Assembly: GCF_002215035.1 (NCBI RefSeq)
Contig: NZ_NKFP01000006.1
Coordinates: forward strand, 1,934,530-1,998,529
Length of the DNA stretch: 64,000 nt
Source of the DNA: Leptolyngbya ohadii IS1
GTDB taxonomy: Bacteria > Cyanobacteriota > Cyanobacteriia > Elainellales > Elainellaceae
Reading direction: 5' to 3'
In this document: positions 36,679-45,594 of the stretch, piece after piece
How positions within the stretch are numbered: the stretch's first letter is position 1
Layout: the number at the start of each line of letters is the position of its first letter
The notes under the pieces: model-generated
Databases searched by the model: none
What the model saw: the letters and a program-made list of their open reading frames with translations, nothing else
Told to the model about the DNA's origin: nothing
Made by a program: the position numbers and the translations under genes

Positions 36679-36949
36679 AAATTGTCCCCTGAAATAACCT
36701 TTTCTACAATTTTACATTTCTTCACGAACTGAAAATCATCGCTACTTCAATCGAGCAGATCGAGACTGTTGATGAGCAAGGCGATCGGGCAAATCCCTCT
36801 TTGCGTTGACTTGGTAGCTTCGCGGTTTCTGTCTATTTAAAGATTCGTTGCGCCAAACGGCTCGGATAGGCTGACAGATATCCAAGGAAATATCAAAAGC
36901 AAGCTCAGAAATACGCTCAGGAAACCATTAAAGAAGGCAGGAGTGACCG

Positions 36950-37429
36950 ATGCGCGAAGAGATGCACACAGACGCTCGTGATCCGGGCGAGTTTACCGCA
37001 AATATGCCGCCGGATACGGAAGATGAATCAACCGAGGAAATCATCTACGACGATGATATGCCCCAAGAACTCACCCAATCCTACGGTACAGGCGTTCATG
37101 ATCTGCCGGGAATGAACATTGGCGGACGCACCATGACCGATCGCCGGGAAGATGTGCCGCTGGACTACCTGATGACCACAGGCGGAGACATTGACTCGAA
37201 TCCCTACCAAGCCAGCACCGTTGGGGATGAATCCGTGGGCGGCACCGTGAACACGCCTGATATGGATATTGTGGACGAAATTGGTGCAGCAGTCGGGCTG
37301 GAAATGGATGACCGTGCTTTCCTGCGAACGGGCGAAATTTTGGAACAGCGAGACGATCGCCGCTGGGAGCTTGACCCCCAATCCTCAGAAGATTACGGTG
37401 TGCGGAGACAGGAGCGAGACGAGGAATAG
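36950..37429 (+). CDS. DUF6335-type acidic protein
   Basis: A 159-residue acidic protein typical of cyanobacteria. The C-terminal half carries the conserved block VGGTVNTPDMDIVDEIGAAV followed by GLEMDDRAFLRTGEILEQRD and DDRRWELDPQSSEDY, which I associate with DUF6335. The N-terminal half is Glu/Asp-rich and probably disordered. An AGGAG Shine-Dalgarno lies 8 bases before the ATG. Function unknown; it stands alone. Confidence 0.78.
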   Translation: MREEMHTDARDPGEFTANMPPDTEDESTEEIIYDDDMPQELTQSYGTGVHDLPGMNIGGRTMTDRREDVPLDYLMTTGGDIDSNPYQASTVGDESVGGTVNTPDMDIVDEIGAAVGLEMDDRAFLRTGEILEQRDDRRWELDPQSSEDYGVRRQERDEE

Positions 37430-37575
37430 CTTCAAACTGAGGCGATCCGGACAATCTGCTGTACGCCTATTGGCACTGGACGGACAAATGAGAAGCTGTA
37501 CAATTCTTAATATTCCTGCAAGATTTGTGCAGTTTCATTTTTGCCAGCCCTACCTTTGCCAAAACCTTTGCCAAT

Positions 37576-38109
37576 ATGAGTGCAGCAGAAAATCCGGTTA
37601 TTCTGTCCTCTGATCCTGCCATTGCTCCGACCGCCGAGCGTCCCTTAGGCAAACCCCGATCGCTCACTCCGGTTATCCTGCTGTCTGGGCTGACGGGGTT
37701 GCTGTATTACGGCTGGTATAAGTGGATCATTCAGGAAGAACTGCGTCGCTATAACGGCACGGGCTGGTCAGGAACGCTCTGTTTGCTGCCCTTTGTGCTG
37801 GGCGTGGCAGTGCCTCAGCTTTTGCGAATTTTCGATCCGGATGTGCCGGGCTGGTTTGGCTGGTTCTCCCTGTTGGGCATCCTGTGGATTTACATCGTCC
37901 AGTTTCGCCTTTACCGCACCGTCAACCGGATGTATCGCGAAGCAGGAATGAAGGAACCGCTGGTTGTTTGGTGGATTATCATTCCCGGATTGAATCTGAT
38001 TGTCGGCTTGCGGCAAATTCATTTTCTCAGCGAATTTTGGGCAGAGAAACAGGGCATTAAAAAGAAGGATGCGATCGCCAACTTCTTTCCCCTTCTGTCT
38101 CGGCTCTAG
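37576..38109 (+). CDS. Small polytopic membrane protein, hypothetical
   Basis: About 177 residues from ATG 37576 (MSAAENPVILSSDP). After a ~30-residue soluble N-terminus there are four predicted spans: TPVILLSGLTGLLYYGWYKW, TLCLLPFVLGVAVPQLL, FGWFSLLGILWIYIVQFRLY, and VVWWIIIPGLNLIVGL. The layout resembles DUF4234-like small membrane proteins, but I do not claim that family. An earlier in-frame ATG (37525) is possible but adds an unconserved-looking leader. It is convergent with the BenE gene, 3 bp apart. Confidence 0.65.
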   Translation: MSAAENPVILSSDPAIAPTAERPLGKPRSLTPVILLSGLTGLLYYGWYKWIIQEELRRYNGTGWSGTLCLLPFVLGVAVPQLLRIFDPDVPGWFGWFSLLGILWIYIVQFRLYRTVNRMYREAGMKEPLVVWWIIIPGLNLIVGLRQIHFLSEFWAEKQGIKKKDAIANFFPLLSRL

Positions 38110-38112
38110 AAT

Positions 38113-39315
38113 CTAGCGTCTCCTCTGCAAAAGGACGATCGCCAATCCCCCGACAGCCAGTCCCCAGAAGGCAGAGCCGATACCCAGTAAACTTACGCCG
38201 GATGCTGTTACCAGAAAGGTGAGCAGAGCAGGTTCGCGAGTTTTCTCATCGTTGAGGGCAGCGGTCAGGCTACCGCCGATCGTCCCCAGGAGTGCCAAAC
38301 CTGCGATCGCCAGCACTAATTCCTTGGGAAAGGCGGCAAAGACCGCACTGACGGTTCCGCCAAAGAGTCCGATGAGGGCATAGAAGAATCCAGCGGCAAT
38401 GGCGGCAATGTATCGTCTAGCAGGATCTTCGTGTGCTTCCCGTCCCAGACAAATCGCCGCAGAAATCGCAGCCAGATTAATCGCGTATCCGCCAAAGGGC
38501 GCGAGGAGCAGAGTTGCGGCTCCCGTCCAGCCAATTAGCGGCGACACGGGCACTCGATAGCCAGAGGCACGAATCACGGCAACACCGGGAACGTTCTGCG
38601 AAACCATCGTGATCACAAACAGCGGCAGTGCCACGCCCACCATCGCCCGAACTGACCATTGCGGCATCGTAAAAATCGGCTGACCGAACTGTAAGCGAAC
38701 GGTTTCAAAGTGCATCAGTCCTTGCAGACTGGCGATCGCCGTTCCCACCAGCAAAGCCGCAATCACCGCATAGCGGGGCAGCAGCCGACGGCAAATCAGA
38801 TAGGCACAGAACATCGAAAACACCATGAGGAACTGGGTCTGCATGGTGGTAAACACTTCCAGCCCAAAACGCAGCAGAATTCCCGCCAGCATTCCAGAGG
38901 CGATCGACACCGGAATTTTGTTCATCGCCCGTTCAAACCAGCCGCTAAACCCACAAATCGTAATCAGCACCGCTGAAACCAGAAAAGCGCCCACCGCTTC
39001 TGACATGGGAATTCCTGCCGCAGTCGTCGTCAGCATTGCCGCACCGGGGGTAGACCATGCCGTAGCGATCGGCACTTTGTAGCGCAGCGATAGTCCAGTA
39101 CAGGTAATGCCCATCCCCAGACCCAGAGCCAGCATCCAGGAACCGATTTCCGCCTCCGACGCGCCGAGGGTTTGCGCTGCCTGAAACACAATCACCGCAG
39201 AACTGGTAAACCCAACGAGAACGGTGACAAATCCGGCGACGATCGCGGAAAAGGACAGATCGCGGAAAAAGCCTTTGCTGAATCGATTGTTGAATAGGTT
39301 TTTGGAGAAAGCCAT
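38113..39315 (-). CDS. BenE-family benzoate/H+ symporter-like transporter
   Basis: A 400-residue permease of the BenE family with about 11-12 spans. Characteristic stretches: GFTSSAVIVFQAAQTLGASE, WSTPGAAMLTTTAAGIPMSE, GMLAGILLRFGLEVF, TMVSQNVPGVAVIRASGY, and LLAPFGGYAINLAAISAAIC. The ATG at 39315 (MAFSKNLFNNRF) is chosen. A frame extends to 39513 but translates repeat DNA (Pro/His/Ser-rich). The AraC-type regulator gene lies upstream on the same strand, which suggests control by it. The real substrate in this cyanobacterium is unknown; no benzoate-degradation genes are in view. Confidence 0.9.
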   Translation of the reverse strand: MAFSKNLFNNRFSKGFFRDLSFSAIVAGFVTVLVGFTSSAVIVFQAAQTLGASEAEIGSWMLALGLGMGITCTGLSLRYKVPIATAWSTPGAAMLTTTAAGIPMSEAVGAFLVSAVLITICGFSGWFERAMNKIPVSIASGMLAGILLRFGLEVFTTMQTQFLMVFSMFCAYLICRRLLPRYAVIAALLVGTAIASLQGLMHFETVRLQFGQPIFTMPQWSVRAMVGVALPLFVITMVSQNVPGVAVIRASGYRVPVSPLIGWTGAATLLLAPFGGYAINLAAISAAICLGREAHEDPARRYIAAIAAGFFYALIGLFGGTVSAVFAAFPKELVLAIAGLALLGTIGGSLTAALNDEKTREPALLTFLVTASGVSLLGIGSAFWGLAVGGLAIVLLQRRR

Positions 39316-39329
39316 GATGTGGGCGATCG

Positions 39330-39428
39330 GGTGGGGAGTGGGGAGTGGGGAGTGGGGAGTAGATGGGTGGATGGGTGGATGGGTGGATGAGTCAGAGGGG
39401 AGAAGGGGAGAAGGGGAGAAGGGGAGAA
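39330..39428 (+). repeat. G-rich heptamer/octamer tandem repeats
   Basis: Successive blocks: GGGAGTG (about four copies), GGGTGGAT (three to four copies), then AGAAGGGG (about four copies). It abuts the 5' end of the BenE gene and is followed directly by the four-hairpin repeat at 39432. Composite placement suggests serial insertion at one site. Confidence 0.88.
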
Positions 39429-39431
39429 TTC

Positions 39432-39541
39432 CTCGTTCCAATGCTCTGCGTTGGAATGCTAGTAGGAGGCTCTGCCTCCAGATCCGATGAGTTAGCGGCA
39501 GATCCGCATCCAAACAGAATCCAGGCTGAGTCTGGACACCA
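39432..39541 (-). repeat. Four-hairpin interspersed repeat, copy 3
   Basis: Reverse-oriented copy: CTCGTTCCAATGCTCTGCG start, GGAGGCTCTGCCTCC, GCGGCAGATCCGC (one mismatch in the hairpin), then CCAGGCTGAGTCTGGACACCA. It lies between the AraC and BenE genes. Confidence 0.88.
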
Positions 39542-39599
39542 AATTGCCAGATGACCAGATTAGTCGATTAACATTCCATGAAATTAACAGCAGGGCAGA

Positions 39600-40517
39600 T
39601 CAGCGATCTTGGACAAAATTGCCCTTGCGATACTGTCCGGGCGTGATGCCAAAAACCTGCTTAAAGCTGCGGTTCAGGTGGCTCTGATCGTAGAAGCCAT
39701 GCTCTAGGGCAATGTCTGCTAATGGTTTGCGGCTGCGGAGCGATCCACCTTCGGTGGCAACGCAAAGCGATCGGTCTGTCCGCTGCTCGAGCGCCTCAGC
39801 GCGGAGCGATCGCTTTACCTGGAGGATTTGCCACTGTCGCTGATAGGCATGGGGCGGCAAACCCACCTGCTGCTGAAAGCTGCGAATCAGATAAAAGGGA
39901 CTCAAGCCGACTAAGTTCGCGAGGGTGTCGATCGACAGAGATTCGGCGTAGTGCGCCTCCAGGTATGCCCGGACTTGGGAAACGGCTTTTGATTCGGGAC
40001 GGGGGGCAGGGAGACGATCGCAACGATCAGCATGGCGGAGAAAAAGCTGAGACAAAGCTTCCAGCAAAAGGGACTGCTGTTCGAGCAGGGTAGCGGGCTG
40101 ACTGAGGGCGTGAAACAGGCGGTGAAAGAGGATTTGCAGCGATCGATCCATCACCACGGGTTCACGGAAGGCGGGGAGGGGGGAATGGCATTCAAGCTGG
40201 GTAAGGACGGTTTCGACGATCGGCAGGCTGAGGTACAGGTCGTAAAAATTCCAGTGCATCTGCGGCGGCACTTCTCCGGTGTGAACAGTTCCCGGATTGA
40301 TCAGATGAAAGCTGCCCGGACAGGCGATATAGGTCTGCCCCTGATGCTGAAAATTGCCCTGTCCGCTAAGGTTGACGCCGATCGTATAGGACTCGTGGAA
40401 GTGCTTGCCAAACCGATGGCGCGACAGATTTGCCCGGTATAGCTCAATGCCCGGAATCCCGGATTCCCAGAGGTGGGCAAATTCCTGATTGGGAGTTTGG
40501 TTAAGAGTCATGTTCAC
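39600..40517 (-). CDS. AraC-family regulator with repeat insertion in the DNA-binding domain
   Basis: A 305-residue transcription regulator. The N-terminal cupin (~10-100, GKHFHESYTIGVNLSG, CPGSFHLINPGTVHTGE) is the ligand-sensing part. The C-terminal AraC DNA-binding domain has helix-turn-helix 1 (LSIDTLANLVGLSPFYLIRS, ~194-213) and helix-turn-helix 2 (KPLADIALEHGFYDQSHLNR, ~264-283) with the ending GITPGQYRKG. Between them, residues ~240-262 (ALEQRTDRSLCVATEGGSLR) are coded by repeat DNA (39731-39812) inside the linker helix, where relatives run straight from LLRxG into KPLADIA. The regulator may be impaired or have altered spacing. It precedes the BenE gene. Confidence 0.88.
   Translation of the reverse strand: MNMTLNQTPNQEFAHLWESGIPGIELYRANLSRHRFGKHFHESYTIGVNLSGQGNFQHQGQTYIACPGSFHLINPGTVHTGEVPPQMHWNFYDLYLSLPIVETVLTQLECHSPLPAFREPVVMDRSLQILFHRLFHALSQPATLLEQQSLLLEALSQLFLRHADRCDRLPAPRPESKAVSQVRAYLEAHYAESLSIDTLANLVGLSPFYLIRSFQQQVGLPPHAYQRQWQILQVKRSLRAEALEQRTDRSLCVATEGGSLRSRKPLADIALEHGFYDQSHLNRSFKQVFGITPGQYRKGNFVQDR
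39731..39812. repeat. CGATCGCTCCGCGC-type repeat inside the AraC gene
   Basis: Contains GCGCGGAGCGATCG, GCAAAGCGATCGG, and an imperfect hairpin CCACCTTCGGTGG. The coding strand reads RSLRAEA, very like RSLRADA in the menC insertion, which shows both genes carry the same repeat in the same reading frame. Confidence 0.8.
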
Positions 40518-40588
40518 CTGTATCCCGGATTGCTCTTTTCCATTAAACCGTTAAATTACAGTCAGCTTTATCGCGAGGAAGTGGTGTG

Positions 40589-41560
40589 ATGAGACGTTTA
40601 TCTCGGTGGTTAATTGGTTTCTTCGTAGCGTTCACCGCAGCCATTCTATTTGCCAACCTGACCCATTCCCAGCCCGCTCGATCGCCTGAGGGCAAACCTG
40701 ACATCAGAGCTAGGGTTGAAACGCTCCACGTCACGATCGCCTCCGACCCCGCTGACCTTTATCTACCTGATCTACCTGGCAGAATGAACCGCCGAGAGGC
40801 TTTGCCGATCGCCCTGATGCTGCCCGGTGCGCTGGTCGATCGCAGCTACTATTCCCAGTTTGCTCAGTCGGTTGCCCGCTCTGGTTTTGCGGTGGTCGTG
40901 CCCACTCACCTGCGATCGCTGCCCGAATTCAATATTTCCGGTGAACTGTCGGAGGCGGCTCAAATTCCCGCAACGCTGACCTTTCTGGAGCAGGAAAACG
41001 CGAACGCCAACTCCCCGCTGTACCGCAAACTCGATCCGTCCCGCATGGCATTGCTGGGTCACTCCCACGGCGGATTTGTCGGACTTCAGGCGATCGCCAA
41101 TAGCTGCATCTTTCCCTTTTGTACGCCGCCTTTCTCCCGACCCGATGCGGTAAAGGTGGGCATCTTTTACGGTGTGAACAGCAGAAATCCCATGACCGGA
41201 ACCTATGCTCCCACTGCGAACGATCGGATTCCGGTTGCCTTAGTTCAGGGAAGCCTCGACGGAATTGCCACTCCCGAAGAAGCGATCGCCACGTTTGACC
41301 TGATCCAAACTCCCCCCAGGGCACTGATCACCATCGAAGGGACGAATCACTACGGCATTACCGATCGCAATAATCCGCCCGGAGCGATGCCCGATCCGAG
41401 TACGCCAAGCCTGGAGCAATCCCAGGGGATTGAGACGATCGCCCAGTGGACAGCCACTTTTCTGCGTGCCCACCTCTACGAAGATGCGGCTGCGCGTCAG
41501 CAGATCTATGGGAACCGTCGTCCTGGCTCATCGGTGTCTATTACCAGCGTTCTAGAATAG
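40589..41560 (+). CDS. Exported alpha/beta hydrolase (chlorophyllase/dienelactone-like)
   Basis: A 323-residue hydrolase with an N-terminal signal peptide (MRRLSRWLIGFFVAFTAAIL). The oxyanion-hole strand is LPIALMLPGALVDRSYY and the nucleophile elbow is LLGHSHGGFVG with Ser159. A candidate acid is in LVQGSLDGIATPEE and the His in EGTNHYGITDRNN. It resembles secreted chlorophyllase-like and PET-hydrolase-like folds only in general; the substrate is unknown. ATG 40589 follows GAGG at a fair distance; the adjacent GTG at 40586 is an alternative. It is divergent from the AraC gene, which could regulate it. Confidence 0.82.
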   Translation: MRRLSRWLIGFFVAFTAAILFANLTHSQPARSPEGKPDIRARVETLHVTIASDPADLYLPDLPGRMNRREALPIALMLPGALVDRSYYSQFAQSVARSGFAVVVPTHLRSLPEFNISGELSEAAQIPATLTFLEQENANANSPLYRKLDPSRMALLGHSHGGFVGLQAIANSCIFPFCTPPFSRPDAVKVGIFYGVNSRNPMTGTYAPTANDRIPVALVQGSLDGIATPEEAIATFDLIQTPPRALITIEGTNHYGITDRNNPPGAMPDPSTPSLEQSQGIETIAQWTATFLRAHLYEDAAARQQIYGNRRPGSSVSITSVLE

Positions 41561-41733
41561 GGCAAACGGTAGAGAGAAAAACTAGACACGAAAACCGGAC
41601 AGTGAGGATTTGTCTCCCAGCGATCGGGCTTAAAAGCAGTGGGCGAGGTCCGGGAACATTCAAGCGGGGTTGGTCTAACATAGCAGTTGTCATCGCTTCC
41701 CCCTGAATCGCAATGCAAATCCTGTCCGCCATC

Positions 41734-43278
41734 TTATCGCTCAATTGGGAAAACAACCTGCTGGGACGATCGCTCAGAGAAAGCCAATTCCTGCTGAGAA
41801 TTCGATCGCCTTCCTCCCCGGAGAGCCTTCCACAAAACCTGAGCCAGAATTGCAGGCTGCATTAGAACGCTTGAGGGTTTGAGCAGATGCAGCACTTCCA
41901 GGAAGGTGTGATGTACCGCAGGGCGATCGACCACCACTTCCATCAGATAATCCCAGTACCAGTTCGTGAATCGCGTTGCCATAGAAACGGGTTTGTCCTG
42001 ATTGCAGGTGTAGCGATAGTCCATTGAAGTTGCTGCTGTCCAGGCTTCCTGATGTGCCTTTGCGAGCTGCTTTTGCAAATCGAACGTTTTTTGGTCGAGA
42101 TCGGCGATCGCATGATGCTGAAAAAATCGATCGAGCGTCAGGGCTTCCAGCGCCGCGACCGTCATGGCTTGACCGTAGGTGGGATTGAGCAGACAGGCAG
42201 CATGTCCTACCACCAGCAAACGAGCCGGAAACCGGGACAGCCGATCGTAGTGTCGCTGGCGATTTTCGTTGCCGTAGAAGGCGTAGATCGGTGAAATAGG
42301 GGTTGCCTGCTCCATTACCTCTGCGATCGCCGGGGTAGACAAACTGCGGGCAAATGCCAGAAAACCGGCTTCATCGGTCGGTGGGCAGTCTCCATCACCC
42401 CCAACCATACTGATAATCCAGCGCATCTGATCGGGATGGGCAGAATCTCCTTCGATCGGGAAAATGGCTCCTCCACGAGGCTGTTGGGGTGGCGCACTGG
42501 GTGCAAATATCAGTTTCCAATCGATCGATCGGTCGCGAGGCGGCTGGTAAATGCGGGCAACATAGCCAACCTTGGCATCCACTTCGGTTTCTGCGGGCGG
42601 TTCGTAGCCCAATGCCTGAAGCCACTGCGGAGTATGGGAGGCTTTCCCACTGGCATCGACGATCAGATCTGCGTACAGATTCTCGTGATAATTCTGCTGA
42701 TAATTCTGCTGATGATCCTCGCGCTGTTCAGCGTCGGGATACTCGCGGGGCTTCTCGCGCCTTTGTAGCGATACGCCAGTAATTTTTTGGTGTTCGGCAT
42801 CCGTTAAGAACCCCGTTACGCGAGCGGCGGTCAAAAATTCTACGTTAGCAACAGCGGCTAATCTGCGGCGAATATTCCAGCCCAGCAAGTCCCGGCTACA
42901 GGCAAGCAGCATCAGATCTGAAGGAACGCGAGGTGCCCACCCGGCAGGCGTCAGGAAAGCAATCTCCTTTGTGCTGTCTAGCTCGATCGCCCCCTGTGTC
43001 TTGAGTTCTGCTTTTAGTCCCGGAAAGAACTGCTCAAAAATTTGCTGTCCGCGCAGCATCAGGGTATGGGGGAAGCGAGACTGAGGAACCCCTTTACGGG
43101 GAGCAGGCTGATCAGGATAGATATCCCGTTCGATGACGGTGACGCGATCGAAGTAGTCTGACAAAACCCGACTCATAAGTAACCCTGCCAGACTGCCGCC
43201 AATAATGACTGCATGGCTTTTTGCGTGAGCTTCTGCATTCGTTTTGCTGTCTATTCTGCTGTCCGTTTTGCTTTGCAT
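41734..43278 (-). CDS. FAD-dependent monooxygenase-like protein
   Basis: About 514 residues from ATG 43278, preceded by GGAG. The dinucleotide-binding start HAVIIGGSLAGLLMSRVLSD (residues ~21-40) and the later FPARLLVVGHAACLLNPTYG (GD-like FAD motif, with His-Ala in place of the usual Gly-Asp) mark a PHBH-type flavoprotein; RKGVPQSRFPHTLMLRG is typical of the squalene-epoxidase/polyketide-hydroxylase-like branch. Residues ~185-205 are a short Gln/Asn/Tyr tandem insertion (HQQNYQQNYHENL). It is the last gene of the minus-strand set ABC exporter, STAND NTPase, methyltransferase-YbaK, and may be a tailoring oxygenase. The unusual GH pair at the second FAD site deserves checking. Confidence 0.8.
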   Translation of the reverse strand: MQSKTDSRIDSKTNAEAHAKSHAVIIGGSLAGLLMSRVLSDYFDRVTVIERDIYPDQPAPRKGVPQSRFPHTLMLRGQQIFEQFFPGLKAELKTQGAIELDSTKEIAFLTPAGWAPRVPSDLMLLACSRDLLGWNIRRRLAAVANVEFLTAARVTGFLTDAEHQKITGVSLQRREKPREYPDAEQREDHQQNYQQNYHENLYADLIVDASGKASHTPQWLQALGYEPPAETEVDAKVGYVARIYQPPRDRSIDWKLIFAPSAPPQQPRGGAIFPIEGDSAHPDQMRWIISMVGGDGDCPPTDEAGFLAFARSLSTPAIAEVMEQATPISPIYAFYGNENRQRHYDRLSRFPARLLVVGHAACLLNPTYGQAMTVAALEALTLDRFFQHHAIADLDQKTFDLQKQLAKAHQEAWTAATSMDYRYTCNQDKPVSMATRFTNWYWDYLMEVVVDRPAVHHTFLEVLHLLKPSSVLMQPAILAQVLWKALRGGRRSNSQQELAFSERSSQQVVFPIER

Positions 43279-43451
43279 AAGACGTTCTCCGAATGATGAA
43301 ATTTCTCCGCAGTCTTCGAGCCGATGACCCAACGTAATTGCCGTTTATTCGTCTACTGACAGCTTACTTTCTGTTATATCCGATCGTAATCCGATTCCTG
43401 ATGCAGGCATATTACCCAATGGGGTTAGGGGGACGCTTCTGTTATGCTTCC

Positions 43452-45443
43452 CTAAAGCCCGATCGCCTGATACTGACTGATAATCCGCAGAAAGTCTGCC
43501 TTCCGAATTTTAAGCGTTTTGCTGTTGTCACCAATGCCCGTAAAAAACCACTCGCAGGAATGCTCAGGAATCGCCGCATCAACGAAGGTGAGCAGGGGCA
43601 CAGTACACTGAAAGCCAAAGGGGGCAATCCCGCCGACGGGAAATCCCAGCTCCAGCAGTTCCTTTTCAGTGGCGAACTTCAGATTGTAGGGACTGACCCC
43701 CAGCCGGGCGGCAATCTGACTTTTGTTAATTCGCTTCTCGGACTGAATCAGGATGACGACAAATTCTCCGGTTTTTCGATTGTTAAAGACGATCGTTTTA
43801 ATCATGCAGTTGGGAATATAGCCAATCCGCTGCTTCACATCCTCCATCGAGAGCACTGGCTCATGGTCGATGACGCTATACTCCGCCTGATACTGCCGCA
43901 AAATTTGCACGACATTGTCATAGCCGTTCACTTCGCCTAGCGGTTTTTGGGCAATCACAAAGGCATAGTAGCCGTTTTGGCTGTAAGGGTTTTCGGCAAG
44001 GGTGCGATCAGCATGGATAAAAGGTTTACTGGATTCTTCCTGTTCCAGCATATTGTTGGGCAACAGTGCCATGATCATCGGATAGGTGACGATCGACCGG
44101 ATGTTAAAAATTTTGTTAATTTCGCCTTCTACGCCTTCGTCAAACAGTTTGCAGAAAATGTTAAATCGGGTTTTCTCCGTAAGCTGAACTTCGAGGGAAT
44201 TGTTTTCGCGATCGATCTGCGCTACCAGAGCCGTATCGCGCCAGTTGGGAGTGACTTTGAGCGTGATCGCATTGGCATTATAGAAGGACAGAAATACATA
44301 GCCCCCCGGCTTCAGCCACTCATGAAAGCGCCGCAGCATTGAAGCCGTATCCTCGACAAAGCTGCCCATCCCAAAGGTCGCAATCACCAGATCGCATCTG
44401 CCGCGAAATTCCTTCTCGTCGTTCAGCTTGTCGTACTCAAAATCATTAATTGAAAAGAAGATATTGCGGATGTCTCGCTGTCGTTTAATTCGATCTGCCT
44501 CCGTGATCATATTGGGCGAGAAATCATAGCTGTAGACTGCTTCAAAATGCCTGGACAGCGTGAAGCTATGGCGTCCCGTGCCGCAGCCAATATCGATCGC
44601 GACTTCGCCCCACTTCTCATCCCGAATCTTTTGCATCTGACCCTCCCCCTGCTTTTCGTCCCGCTTCTCATCCCGCTTCTCATCCCGCTTTTCGTCCTGT
44701 TTTTTGTCCCGCTTTTCCTCCCGAATCGTTCGCAGCAGTTCGCTGAGCAGGCTTTCCTCAAACTCCATCGTTTCGCGGGTGGCAATTTTCGCTTTGTAAT
44801 AGTGCGTGTCGTAAATGGGGGCAGCAACCTCCGACAGCACCAGATGAAACATTTTCTTCAGGCGTTTAATTAACCGCTCGGCAATCAAATTGACCCGCAG
44901 CGAATAGTTTTGATCGTTTCCCGGCAGCGGCACAAAATAGTTAAACGATCGCGTATGGTAGATTTCATCGGCTTCGGGAATGTCGATCACAATTAGATCA
45001 ATATTGCCCTGCTTTAAGTCCTGGAGCGTTTCCGGCTCGATCGATACCATTGACCGCGACCAGAGCGCAATCCGATCGATATTGTCCCGGTAGAGTAGTC
45101 CTTTGATCGATCGCTGAAGCGCAGAGTCAAACCTGGTTTCCTCAAATAGACTGAAGATAATCAGCAGCCGATAAACTCTGGACTTGTAGACGTTCTCAAA
45201 TTCATCGTAGGGCTGGTCAAACTCAAGCAGAATACAGTCCTCCGCCTCTAAATTCAGTAGTCCGTTTCTTTCACGGGTGGCGGGATGATAGGACTTAACC
45301 TCAAAAAAGCGATTGGTTAATCCTTCGGCATCAAACTTGGCACGAATGGTTGCAACAATATGGGCAATATTAATCGGAAATTCACTGGAAGGACTAAAGG
45401 AATAGGTTGGGGAATGAACCGAAAGATTGTTTTGATCTGTCAT
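43452..45443 (-). CDS. Fusion of novel N-terminal domain, SAM methyltransferase and YbaK-type deacylase domain
   Basis: A 663-residue multidomain protein. Residues ~25-230 form a domain I cannot identify (ILLEFDQPYDEFENVYKSRV, IDLIVIDIPEADEI). Residues ~240-278 are a charged linker coded by a 12-bp tandem repeat (repeats of DEKR). Residues ~280-400 are a class I SAM methyltransferase: motif I VAIDIGCGTGRHS, acidic post-I YSYDFSPNMI, and WLKPGGYVFLSFYN. Residues ~515-660 match the YbaK/ProX trans-editing fold: YSVIDHEPVLSMEDVKQRIG, candidate catalytic Lys549 in CMIKTIVF, RLGVSPYNLKFATEKELLEL and GFPVGGIAPFG. YbaK proteins hydrolyse mischarged aminoacyl-tRNA; combined with a methyltransferase the role is open, perhaps modification of an aminoacyl or peptide intermediate. 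Confidence 0.82.
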   Translation of the reverse strand: MTDQNNLSVHSPTYSFSPSSEFPINIAHIVATIRAKFDAEGLTNRFFEVKSYHPATRERNGLLNLEAEDCILLEFDQPYDEFENVYKSRVYRLLIIFSLFEETRFDSALQRSIKGLLYRDNIDRIALWSRSMVSIEPETLQDLKQGNIDLIVIDIPEADEIYHTRSFNYFVPLPGNDQNYSLRVNLIAERLIKRLKKMFHLVLSEVAAPIYDTHYYKAKIATRETMEFEESLLSELLRTIREEKRDKKQDEKRDEKRDEKRDEKQGEGQMQKIRDEKWGEVAIDIGCGTGRHSFTLSRHFEAVYSYDFSPNMITEADRIKRQRDIRNIFFSINDFEYDKLNDEKEFRGRCDLVIATFGMGSFVEDTASMLRRFHEWLKPGGYVFLSFYNANAITLKVTPNWRDTALVAQIDRENNSLEVQLTEKTRFNIFCKLFDEGVEGEINKIFNIRSIVTYPMIMALLPNNMLEQEESSKPFIHADRTLAENPYSQNGYYAFVIAQKPLGEVNGYDNVVQILRQYQAEYSVIDHEPVLSMEDVKQRIGYIPNCMIKTIVFNNRKTGEFVVILIQSEKRINKSQIAARLGVSPYNLKFATEKELLELGFPVGGIAPFGFQCTVPLLTFVDAAIPEHSCEWFFTGIGDNSKTLKIRKADFLRIISQYQAIGL
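44645..44705. repeat. 12-bp in-frame tandem repeat in the fusion-protein linker
   Basis: About four units of CTTCTCATCCCG (variants CTTTTCGTCC-G), translated on the minus strand as DEKR repeats between the N-terminal domain and the methyltransferase. A copy-number change would lengthen the linker without a frameshift. Confidence 0.85.
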
Positions 45444-45594
45444 TTCTGAACTGGCATTGTGATGGCGATCGATTCTAGAACGGGAGTTAAACAGCTTGAT
45501 GAATTCTCTGGCGCTGGCAAAGCGAAACGGATAATTTTATAGAGATACCCTTCCGACAGGGCGCATTTAGACAAAATCGCAGAAATTTTATAGT

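Noticed and set aside
39316-39513. 66-residue N-terminal extension of the BenE frame
   Set aside because: It translates the heptamer and four-hairpin repeats; the family N-terminus fits the ATG at 39315.
43338-43940. A 200-codon plus-strand open frame
   Set aside because: It is antisense to the methyltransferase-YbaK gene, whose YbaK motifs are clear on the other strand; the plus-strand translation shows no domain.
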